This document shows positions 58,515 to 64,000 of a DNA stretch of 64,000 bases, one piece after another; within the stretch, counting starts at the first letter, position 1, and each line of letters starts with the position of its first letter. Source of the DNA: Aquirufa aurantiipilula (lineage in GTDB: Bacteria; Bacteroidota; Bacteroidia; Cytophagales; Spirosomataceae); contig NZ_JAANOG010000004.1 in NCBI RefSeq assembly GCF_019923745.1, forward strand, positions 186,001 to 250,000, given 5' to 3'. The translations under genes were made by a program, and so were the position numbers. The notes beneath the pieces are model-generated. The model worked only from the letters and a program-made list of their open reading frames with translations. It did not search any database and was not told where the DNA came from.

Positions 58515-58560
58515 TGACCCCGGAAGGAATCGAACCTTCATATTAGGTACCGGAAACCTA
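58515..58560 (-). pseudogene. 3' half of tRNA-Arg(CCG), probable attachment site of an island
   Basis: Read on the minus strand: anticodon stem TAGGT/ACCTA with 7-base loop TTCCGGT (anticodon CCG at 58553-58551), a 4-base variable loop, T-arm GAAGG-TTCGATT-CCTTC, acceptor strand CGGGGTC and discriminator A. The 5' half (acceptor GACCCCG and D-arm) is absent: the match ends exactly at the anticodon stem. CCA is not encoded. A 3' fragment with this cut point is the usual footprint of a tyrosine-integrase island in a tRNA gene. Confidence 0.78.
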
Positions 58561-58575
58561 CATTATCACAAAACA

Positions 58576-58613
58576 GGTCTTTATTTGGTTTAAAGACCAT
58601 ATTTAGGTCTTTT
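58576..58613 (+). other. Three-segment RNA with mutually exclusive hairpins
   Basis: GGTCTTTA (58576-58583), TAAAGACC (58591-58598) and GGTCTTTT (58606-58613) can pair 1-2 or 2-3. The 2-3 hairpin is terminator-like (T run to 58614). The layout is that of an attenuator, but no gene follows closely on the plus strand. Confidence 0.4.
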
Positions 58614-58728
58614 TGTGCAGCAAAATGTTAGTTTTTATGTGTTTTGCTACACAAGTGCTGCACAAATATTAAAGTTTAAAACTTCGTTTAAATTGAAGGA
58701 AGTAAACTATTACCTCTTTTTGATTTGT

Positions 58729-58812
58729 GCTCCCCTTACAGACGAAAGATGCAGCTTCGGGGAACTTTATAAGTTCATAACCATTAGAAAACTAATGAGT
58801 TACGTTTAAGTC
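58729..58812 (+). repeat. Left diverged repeat flanking the mer-type genes
   Basis: The block GCTCCCCTTA-N3-ACGAAAGATGCA at 58729-58753 recurs at 60258-60282 with 22 of 25 bases equal, and similarity fades over about 50 more bases. In one frame both copies encode APLxxERC followed by TIRKL and a stop, which suggests ends of two related decayed genes. Confidence 0.55.
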
Positions 58813-58876
58813 TCAATACAAAGATAACACTTTTTGAAAAATTAACCATTTTCTAATTTTTCTTAATTGGATTCGA

Positions 58877-59083
58877 TTAGCAACATTTTTTGTCCTGTTG
58901 TATTGGTGGACATGGTACGCTTCCATAACTACAATAAACACAACAATCACCTTGTAAAGGTTTTAATTTTGTTTTACAGCTTTCACATTCATAAAAATAC
59001 TGACATGCATCTGTTGGCATTGTTTCCTCTTTTTGGTGTCCACAGTTTGGGCAAGTTATTACTGATTGTAATTTAATATCCAT
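58877..59083 (-). CDS. GDCCVxC domain protein (mer-operon associated)
   Basis: A 68-residue Cys-rich protein with CPNCGHQ, ECESC and the family signature GDCCVYCSYGSVPCPP, ending in KKCC. Members of this family occur in mercury resistance operons, and some homologues carry selenocysteine in the signature; here all positions are Cys. The many thiols suggest binding of Hg or another soft metal in the cytoplasm. It starts 2 bases after the MerTP stop and is the third gene of the operon. Confidence 0.85.
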   Translation of the reverse strand: MDIKLQSVITCPNCGHQKEETMPTDACQYFYECESCKTKLKPLQGDCCVYCSYGSVPCPPIQQDKKCC

Positions 59084-59085
59084 TA

Positions 59086-59685
59086 TTATTTAATTTTACT
59101 TTTTAGTGATTTATACCCTGTGGAATTGATAGCTTTTTCGATTTCTGTTATACTCGTTTGTTTATTGTCAAACTTAACAATTGCGTTGCCGTTCTCATAG
59201 GAAACCAAAACTTCAGCAATTCCTTTTAGTTTACTAATCTCTGTTTTGACATGATGTTCGCAACTTGAACAAGTCATCCCTTTAATTGTAAACTCAACTT
59301 TTTGAGTTTTATACTCCTGTGTAATAATTGAACTATTATTAACTTTTGGGAAAAAAACACTAGCATAAATTGGAAATGATAAGAGCAGAATTGCAATAAC
59401 TGAAACAATTCCTAAAAATGATTTTGTTTGCATAAAATTTTGTTTTTCGTCTATTTCACATTTACAATCAATTTGCTTTTTCGGTTTTAGTTTTTGATAC
59501 CAAGCAAATCCTAACACAAAAATTGTTAAACCAATTAAATATGGTCTAAATGGTTCAACCCAAGAAAAGGTTGAAGCTAGTCCGCTAGTTCCTGCGATGA
59601 GAGCCAATACAGGGGTGATACAACATAATGAAGCCGCAAACGCTGTCAAAAGACCTGTACCAATTAGTTTTTTGTCGGTTTTCAT
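59086..59685 (-). CDS. merTP: MerT-MerP fusion mercuric transport protein
   Basis: 199 residues. The N-terminal part has three membrane segments with the MerT-type vicinal pair C21-C22 (SLCCITP) and a further Cys pair in the loop (DCKCE). The C-terminal part is a periplasmic heavy-metal-associated domain with GMTCSSC (C139, C142), equivalent to MerP. Such fusions are common in Bacteroidota. The protein brings Hg(II) into the cell for reduction; no merA reductase is seen in the window, so another metal is possible. It overlaps the ArsR stop by four bases. Confidence 0.9.
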   Translation of the reverse strand: MKTDKKLIGTGLLTAFAASLCCITPVLALIAGTSGLASTFSWVEPFRPYLIGLTIFVLGFAWYQKLKPKKQIDCKCEIDEKQNFMQTKSFLGIVSVIAILLLSFPIYASVFFPKVNNSSIITQEYKTQKVEFTIKGMTCSSCEHHVKTEISKLKGIAEVLVSYENGNAIVKFDNKQTSITEIEKAINSTGYKSLKSKIK

Positions 59686-60056
59686 ATTGTTTCTAAAATT
59701 TTGTTATCGTAGATTATTTTAAAAAATGGTTTAAAGAAAAGGTCATATTCTTTAGTCATTGAGTAATAAATCGTTTGTGCTTCTCTTTCGGTTTTAATAA
59801 GATTCTTGTCTTTGAGTTTTCGCAAGTGTTGAGAAACTGCCGAAATAGTCATCCCTAAAATATCACTTAAATCACATACACAAAGTCGATTTTCTTCATA
59901 AAGTAGAAACAAGATTTTAAATCTTACACTATTCCCAGCCAATTCAAGTCCGTTGGACAAATAATCAAACGACCCTTGGAGTTCTGAAACACGTTCTTTA
60001 CAGCGAAGAATTTGTCTAATGTCTGCTTGTTGTCTTATACAAGAAGGTTTATCCAT
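59682..60056 (-). CDS. ArsR/SmtB family metalloregulator
   Basis: 124 residues. The ArsR-type metal motif ELCVCDL is present as RLCVCDLSDIL in the sensor helix, followed by the recognition helix TISAVSQHLRKLKDK. Additional Cys residues near the N-terminus (CIRQ, LRCKE) resemble CadC-type sites. It should repress its own operon with merTP and the GDCCVxC gene and release on Hg, Cd, Pb or As. The operator is probably the inverted repeat just upstream. Confidence 0.92.
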   Translation of the reverse strand: MDKPSCIRQQADIRQILRCKERVSELQGSFDYLSNGLELAGNSVRFKILFLLYEENRLCVCDLSDILGMTISAVSQHLRKLKDKNLIKTEREAQTIYYSMTKEYDLFFKPFFKIIYDNKILETI

Positions 60057-60078
60057 AATGCGAATATAGTGAACATTT

Positions 60079-60112
60079 CTTATTTAAGTAATTGCTAAAA
60101 TAAGCAAAAATA
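60079..60112 (-). promoter_or_regulatory. Putative promoter and operator of the arsR-merTP operon
   Basis: On the minus strand a TATTTTTG (-7 type) lies at 60112-60105, and an inverted repeat CTTATTT-N12-AAATAAG spans 60079-60104 where transcription would start. No clear -33 box is seen. The location suits ArsR repression. Confidence 0.5.
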
Positions 60113-60257
60113 GGTCTGAAATAAAAATTCTTATTGAAAGTGGTTAAACAAATCACTAAACCTGCTACTTGACTTGAAACAAAAAAATCGATGAATAGAT
60201 GAAATAGAGGTGGATTTTAAAAAAAATAAGTCACCATTTCTGATGACTTTTCTGTTT

Positions 60258-60330
60258 GCTCCCCTTAGATACGAAAGATGCAACTGTAATGCGATGATTG
60301 AGTATGTGACAATCAGGAAATTGAAGGGTT
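60258..60330 (+). repeat. Right diverged repeat flanking the mer-type genes
   Basis: Partner of the block at 58729; both are in direct orientation and bracket the arsR-merTP-GDCCVxC operon. It encodes in one frame FAPLRYERC and VTIRKLKG before a stop. Confidence 0.55.
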
Positions 60331-60381
60331 GAAATTTGTGTAATTCCGTAAATTGGAGGAAGTTTATGACCCCTTCCAACG

Positions 60382-60441
60382 ATGAAAATTAACAATTTAT
60401 CCCGCAAAGAACTCTATGACATTGTGTGGTCAAAACCGTAA
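60382..60441 (+). pseudogene. Truncated N-terminus of an HTH-type gene
   Basis: A 19-codon frame MKINNLSRKELYDIVWSKP followed by a stop. The stretch ELYDIVWSKP is the typical beginning of a widespread bacterial helix-turn-helix protein that normally continues for well over 100 residues. Only this start remains, so it is read as a decayed gene in the island. The rest of the 554-base gap (60057-60610) holds the repeat and the ArsR operator only. Confidence 0.45.
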
Positions 60442-60610
60442 TTAAATTATCATTAAGTTTGAGTAAATCAGAGTCGGATACCACAATCCTTCTCTTCTTT
60501 CATAAATATTACTAATTAATAGGAAATCCAAATCTGTAATAATTTGACGATTGAATCAAAATAATATTGAATAATTAAACAAATTCGTACTTTTAAGTGT
60601 TTTTAATTTT

Positions 60611-60994
60611 ATGACAAGTAAAGTGTACATATTGCTAATGATTTCATTTTTCGTGTGTCTTATGGCACCTAAAAATGGGTATGCATGTGGAACTAATTCA
60701 AAAAAAACGGATAAATCTTGCTGTATTCAGGATAAATCAAACAATAGTAAGAAAAATAATTGTTGTGAAAGTCATAAAATGACAAGAGAAAGTAAAGATA
60801 AAAGTTGTGGCGGAAACTGTAATAATCCAAAATGTAGTTGTCCAACTTCAATTGGCCTCTTTGCCTTACAGAATAGGGTTGAATTAAATAGAGAAAACAG
60901 ATTCTCTGAGATTAATAGATTAAAATCTTATTACAATGAAACCTATAGTTCTTCGGGTTTCGGCTACATTTGGATTCCTCCCAATATAGTATAA
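60611..60994 (+). CDS. Cys-rich secreted protein, probable metal binder
   Basis: 127 residues. A signal peptide (about 1-25, ending NGYAC or just before) precedes a region with eleven Cys, mostly in CC, CxxxC and CxC arrangements (SCCIQ, NNCCESH, SCGGNCNNPKCSCP), rich in Lys. The C-terminal 50 residues lack Cys. It looks like a periplasmic copper or mercury sponge at the head of the copper gene set. No named family is recognised. Confidence 0.65.
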   Translation: MTSKVYILLMISFFVCLMAPKNGYACGTNSKKTDKSCCIQDKSNNSKKNNCCESHKMTRESKDKSCGGNCNNPKCSCPTSIGLFALQNRVELNRENRFSEINRLKSYYNETYSSSGFGYIWIPPNIV

Positions 60995-61081
60995 TTCAAT
61001 ACTTTGTAGGGATAGGTATGTCCCATCGAAAGCAATCCTTGCTTAATTGTAAAGTATTTTTAAAATCTAAATTTTTGAAAA

Positions 61082-61681
61082 ATGAAATCAATAAAATTAT
61101 TGATGGCAATGTCATTATTGCTGTCTATCACATCGTGTTATGCGAAAATAGGAAATGTTAGACTACCTGAATTTAATTCGTTTATCAATGTTGGGTCTCC
61201 GCAATTGGTTTATCAGGAGATGTCATCGCTAATTGATAAATCAAGTGAAGTGTCACAACTCAAAGCCCTTCTTGACAATTATTTTGAATTAAAAGATGCA
61301 TTGGTTAAAACCGATGGAAACACGGCATCCCTAAAAGCTGAAGCATTGCTAAAAGCTATTAACTCCATTAACAAGGAATCATTAGCAAAAAACGAATATG
61401 ATGAATGGATAAAGGTTATGAAAGAATTAGCATTTGATGCTGAGCATATTTCAGAAACTAAGGATGCAGGACATCAAAGGGACCATTTTATTAGTCTCTC
61501 TAAAAACATGTACTCTATAGCAAAGGTTACTAAACAGGAAGAACCGGTATATTATCAATTTTGCCCAATGGCGAATAAAGGAAAGGGTGCAAATTGGTTA
61601 AGTAAGGAAAGCTCAGTTAAGAATCCATATTATGGAGCTAAAATGTTAGGATGCGGTAAAACGGTTGAAACAATTAAATGA
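61082..61681 (+). CDS. DUF3347 periplasmic copper-handling protein
   Basis: 199 residues with a signal peptide ending ITSCYA (possible lipoprotein). The DUF3347 helical domain (YFELKDALVKTDGNTAS) is followed by the conserved YYQFCPMANKGKGANWLSKE and NPYYGAKMLGCG, where Cys and Met could bind Cu(I). The same domain occurs at the end of CusB-like efflux adaptors. It probably passes or buffers copper in the periplasm (inference). The regulator gene overlaps its stop (ATGATGA). Confidence 0.87.
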   Translation: MKSIKLLMAMSLLLSITSCYAKIGNVRLPEFNSFINVGSPQLVYQEMSSLIDKSSEVSQLKALLDNYFELKDALVKTDGNTASLKAEALLKAINSINKESLAKNEYDEWIKVMKELAFDAEHISETKDAGHQRDHFISLSKNMYSIAKVTKQEEPVYYQFCPMANKGKGANWLSKESSVKNPYYGAKMLGCGKTVETIK

Positions 61682-62241
61682 TGAAGCTATATATTAAAAA
61701 TATGGTTTGTCGACGCTGTGAAATAGTGGTGAAGTCTGAGCTGGAGAAGCTTGGGCTACACCCTCTTTCGGTAAATTTGGGAGAAGTGGAGTTGGAAGAA
61801 GACAATATAAAATATCTAAAAAATGAATTAAATGCAGTTTTAAATTCATTTGGCTTTGAGTTAATTGATGACAAAAATAGTCGATTAATTGAACGGGTTA
61901 AGACCCTAATAATTGATTTGATTCATCAGAAAAACAATGACCTACATATCAATCTTTCAAGTTACCTATCTCAAAATCTAAAGCATGATTACAATTCATT
62001 AAGTAGTCTTTTTTCTTCTTTTGAGCAAATAACAATTGAGCATTTTTTTATAAAACAGAAAATAGAAAAAGTGAAAGAATTGTTGATGTACGAAGAAATG
62101 ACATTAAGTCAAATTGCCGACCAACTTAATTACAGTAGTGTCGCATATTTAAGCAATCAATTTAAAAAGGAAACGGGTTTTACACCCTCAAACTTTAAAA
62201 GATTAAAAACAATTAAACGGAATGGGATAGATAGGATTTGA
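61678..62241 (+). CDS. AraC family regulator with N-terminal HMA-like metal domain
   Basis: 187 residues. The N-terminus MKLYIKNMVCRRCEIVV carries a CxxC at C11 and C14 in the position of a heavy-metal-associated domain, followed by a ferredoxin-like fold of about 65 residues. The C-terminal AraC helix-turn-helix includes MTLSQIADQLNYSSVAYLSNQF and the GFTPSNFKRLK end. It should sense Cu(I) or another soft metal directly and activate the surrounding resistance genes. The ATG overlaps the DUF3347 stop, implying coupled translation. Confidence 0.86.
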   Translation: MMKLYIKNMVCRRCEIVVKSELEKLGLHPLSVNLGEVELEEDNIKYLKNELNAVLNSFGFELIDDKNSRLIERVKTLIIDLIHQKNNDLHINLSSYLSQNLKHDYNSLSSLFSSFEQITIEHFFIKQKIEKVKELLMYEEMTLSQIADQLNYSSVAYLSNQFKKETGFTPSNFKRLKTIKRNGIDRI

Positions 62242-62350
62242 AATCCAAAATTTTACAATTTTTCCTTAAAATAAAGTAATACGATAATGGTTTTTAAAGT
62301 AGAACTTTCCATTACAAATAATTCAGTTAAACTATTTAAACAATATAAAG

Positions 62351-62788
62351 TTGAAAAATTTATTAATTGCCTTGATGCTATTTACTTCGTTTTGTTCCTT
62401 AGCACAAACTAAAGTGCCTTATGTTGATTACAAGGGGCATATTTATTATCAAAATAAACAAATTGGTAATTTAACAAAAGAGGGCAGCCTTGATAATAAT
62501 GGAAAGGTTGTTACGAAAGTTAATGGTAATGGAGAGATTATCGATTCAAATGGAAAACAGCTTGGCAAACTGGCTAAAGGTAGTTCATTTGTGTATTATT
62601 TTAATGATAAAACCGAAAAGTATACAATCGGCAAGCCTTCTCATAATGGCATGTGTGAAGTAAAAAATAGTGATGGGCAAACAGTTATGCTTCTACACAA
62701 TAATTATAAACAACAAGTCGCGTGTGCGATACATTGTTTACATGAAAATCATTGTATGCCTTCGGATGCCGAGCATAAGCATAAATAA
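62351..62788 (+). CDS. Secreted beta-repeat protein with Cys/His metal tail
   Basis: 145 residues starting at a TTG; this start is preferred because it begins a signal peptide of normal form (KNLLIALMLFTSFCSLAQ) and no ATG does. The mature part has short G-N-G repeats (LDNNGKVVTKVNGNGEII, DSNGKQLGKL) like the five-bladed beta-flower proteins. The C-terminus CAIHCLHENHCMPSDAEHKHK has three Cys and five His and is a good soft-metal site. It probably works in the periplasm in copper defence. Confidence 0.7.
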   Translation: MKNLLIALMLFTSFCSLAQTKVPYVDYKGHIYYQNKQIGNLTKEGSLDNNGKVVTKVNGNGEIIDSNGKQLGKLAKGSSFVYYFNDKTEKYTIGKPSHNGMCEVKNSDGQTVMLLHNNYKQQVACAIHCLHENHCMPSDAEHKHK

Positions 62789-62809
62789 TTTTTTTGATGC
62801 ATGTCTATT

Positions 62810-62843
62810 AAATGAGCGTAACCATTTTCGGTTACGCTTATTT
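62810..62843 (+). terminator. Terminator after the beta-repeat gene
   Basis: A 14-bp stem (AAATGAGCGTAACC and partner, one wobble) closing a 6-base loop, 21 bases after the stop. It lies 14 bases before the next gene, so it may only attenuate transcription. Confidence 0.75.
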
Positions 62844-62857
62844 CAATTTTTTAAATA

Positions 62858-63571
62858 ATGAAACACACATATCAAATAACAGGTATGACCTGTAGTAGTT
62901 GTGAAACTAAAGTGAAATCAGCGCTGCAAATGATTGAAAATGTGACTGAGGTAGTAGTTACTAAGGCTGATAATTCAGCCACAATTACGATGAATAAACA
63001 CATTCCATTATCAGATTTACAGCAAGCATTAGACCCCAAGTATACGATTTCTGCCATTCAATTTAATGAAACAGAGGAACTAGCAAAATCATGGTTTGAG
63101 ACCTATAAACCTATTTTGTTGATTTTCTTTTATATAAGTTTGGTTGTTGTATTGGTACAAATTAATAGTGAACGATTTAATATTATGATGGCTATGCAAT
63201 ATTTCATGGCAGGCTTCTTTTTGGTTTTCTCGTTCTTTAAATTTTTGAATCTTAAAGGATTCGCAGAAAGTTATGTGATGTACGATGTATTAGCAAAGCG
63301 AATACCAATTTGGGCTTATTTGTATGCTTTTATAGAAGTTAGTTTAGGGATGGCTTATCTAATTAATTTTAATCCGCTAGTGACTAACATATTCACCTTT
63401 ACTGTGATGAGTTTAAGTATCATTGGAGTTTTGCAGTCAGTTTTTAATAAAAGGAAAATACAATGTGCTTGTTTGGGAGCAGTTTTTAATCTGCCAATGA
63501 GTACAATTACAATAATCGAGGATGCATTGATGATAGTCATGAGTGGCTACATAATTATTAATATATTTTAA
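62858..63571 (+). CDS. HMA domain fused to MauE/DoxX-like membrane protein
   Basis: 237 residues. An N-terminal heavy-metal-associated domain with GMTCSSC (C12, C15) covers about 1-70. Four or five membrane segments follow, of the MauE type (MQYFMAGFFLVFSFFKFLNL, YLYAFIEVSLGMAYLI), with a Cys pair in KIQCACLGAVFNLP. It likely handles copper at the inner membrane, perhaps with a redox role through the CxC. The multicopper oxidase gene starts 2 bases after its stop. Confidence 0.85.
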   Translation: MKHTYQITGMTCSSCETKVKSALQMIENVTEVVVTKADNSATITMNKHIPLSDLQQALDPKYTISAIQFNETEELAKSWFETYKPILLIFFYISLVVVLVQINSERFNIMMAMQYFMAGFFLVFSFFKFLNLKGFAESYVMYDVLAKRIPIWAYLYAFIEVSLGMAYLINFNPLVTNIFTFTVMSLSIIGVLQSVFNKRKIQCACLGAVFNLPMSTITIIEDALMIVMSGYIIINIF

Positions 63572-63573
63572 AC

Positions 63574-64000
63574 ATGAAATGGAACCCATTATTCGTTTTT
63601 TATAAATCGAATTCAATAGTTATCATATTACTTTTATTTTCATTAAATCTTTATTCTCAAAAAACGGTTCGCTACGACCTATACGTAAAAGACACGTTAG
63701 TCAATTTTGCAGGTAAAGAAAAAAGAGCGATTGCAGTTAATGGTCAAATACCAATGCCTACTTTAACATTTACCGAAGGTGATACGGCTGAAATACACGT
63801 TCATAACCTACTTAAGGAGGAAACCTCATTGCACTGGCACGGGCTTTTTTTACCAAATAAGGAAGATGGAGTTCCCAATCTTACACAAATGCCCATTCGG
63901 CCTAATACAACTCATATCTATCGTTTTCCAATTATCCAAAATGGCACACATTGGTACCATTCGCATTCAGGATTACAGGAACAAATAGGAATGTATGGCA
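63574..64000 (+). CDS. Multicopper oxidase, N-terminal part (runs off window)
   Basis: 142 codons are visible from the ATG at 63574. After a signal-like segment (SIVIILLLFSLNLYSQ) the first cupredoxin domain begins YDLYVKDTLVNFAGKEKRA. Copper ligands are seen in LHWHGLFLPNKEDGVP and THWYHSHSG. The pattern matches CopA-type oxidases that turn Cu(I) into less toxic Cu(II) in the periplasm. It extends the copper gene set beyond the window. Confidence 0.9.
   Translation, partial: MKWNPLFVFYKSNSIVIILLLFSLNLYSQKTVRYDLYVKDTLVNFAGKEKRAIAVNGQIPMPTLTFTEGDTAEIHVHNLLKEETSLHWHGLFLPNKEDGVPNLTQMPIRPNTTHIYRFPIIQNGTHWYHSHSGLQEQIGMYG

Larger units (their letters stand above)
58090..58530. repeat. Two tandem copies of a 217-bp unit containing tRNA-Arg 3' remnants
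   Basis: The unit starting TCGAACGCGACCCCGG at 58101 is repeated at 58318 with only a few substitutions. Each copy carries, on the minus strand, a damaged tRNA-Arg(CCG) 3' part (58090-58140 and 58298-58357, T-arm interrupted by about 16 bases) and a terminator hairpin. A third, better tRNA part follows at 58515. The array accounts for most of the 920-base gap between 57957 and 58876. Confidence 0.85.

Noticed and set aside
58090-58530. CRISPR array
   Set aside because: There are only two long units of 217 bases that are similar over their whole length, with no short repeats and unique spacers; no cas genes are nearby.
58515-58620. Complete tRNA-Arg gene
   Set aside because: No 5' acceptor strand GACCCCG or D-arm exists upstream on the minus strand; only the part from the anticodon stem onward is present.
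58615-58809. 64-codon plus-strand frame near the island edge
   Set aside because: Only its end (APLTDERC, TIRKL) resembles the other repeat copy; the first part is low-complexity AT-rich sequence, so I list it as a repeat and not a gene.
60131-60379. 82-codon minus-strand frame upstream of arsR
   Set aside because: It crosses the direct repeat on the opposite strand and shows no domain or start context.

Overview
The window looks like the chromosome of a Bacteroidota bacterium, most likely a freshwater or environmental Cytophagales relative (inference). Grounds: a SusC/SusD pair, several other TonB-dependent receptors, lipoprotein signal peptides, FG-GAP/UnbV, DUF1080, YHYH and ThuA proteins, promoters of the TTTG-N20-TAnnTTTG type, AT-rich sequence and no obvious Shine-Dalgarno sites.

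Layout. 1-4.5 kb (minus): ABC exporter ATPase with the start of its permease, a zinc alcohol dehydrogenase and a large DUF4965-type glutaminase-family protein. 4.8-6.6 kb: glmS with its own terminator. 6.9-17.5 kb (minus): a carbohydrate-type locus read SusC, SusD, hairpin terminator, FG-GAP/UnbV lipoprotein, PAP2/vanadium-haloperoxidase lipoprotein, DUF1080 protein. 18.1-26.4 kb (plus): a likely metal (iron/copper) uptake operon of DUF4856, imelysin, HTTM, FecA-like receptor, YHYH, MORN-type and SCO1 proteins, headed by a well-formed promoter overlaid with three copies of one palindrome. 26.5-29.7 kb: HpaI-type aldolase and an unclassified glycosidase. 29.7-35.5 kb: porin, small secreted protein, and an Rrf2 regulator divergent from a two-gene operon of the Fe-S repair protein Ric and a B12-dependent ribonucleotide reductase, with a 42-bp palindrome between them. 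35.5-44.4 kb: SDR, M28 peptidase, acetylxylan esterase, hotdog protein, ThuA protein, and a TonB receptor. 45.2-49.2 kb: exported KatG divergent from OxyR with a recognisable OxyR box. 49.3-52.8 kb: two tandem membrane-anchored AraC regulators, each with a matching upstream non-coding unit (operator, about 115 bp, terminator hairpin). 52.8-58 kb: MBOAT acyltransferase plus SGNH partner, ArsR-SRPBCC pair and a GT-C-like membrane protein.

At 58.1-58.6 kb lie tandem repeats containing 3' fragments of a tRNA-Arg(CCG); the best one begins exactly at the anticodon stem. To the right the sequence becomes more AT-rich and carries metal-resistance genes: ArsR, MerTP and GDCCVxC on the minus strand, then a copper set (Cys-rich protein, DUF3347, HMA-AraC regulator, metal-tailed secreted protein, HMA-MauE protein, multicopper oxidase) that runs off the window. 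I read this as the end of an integrated island; no integrase gene lies in the window.

Three unrelated positions (4.6, 24.3 and 36.6 kb) carry the same 33-bp palindrome, one copy with a compensatory base-pair change. The least familiar features are the twin non-coding units next to the AraC pair, the ric-nrdJ operon and the tRNA-Arg remnants.
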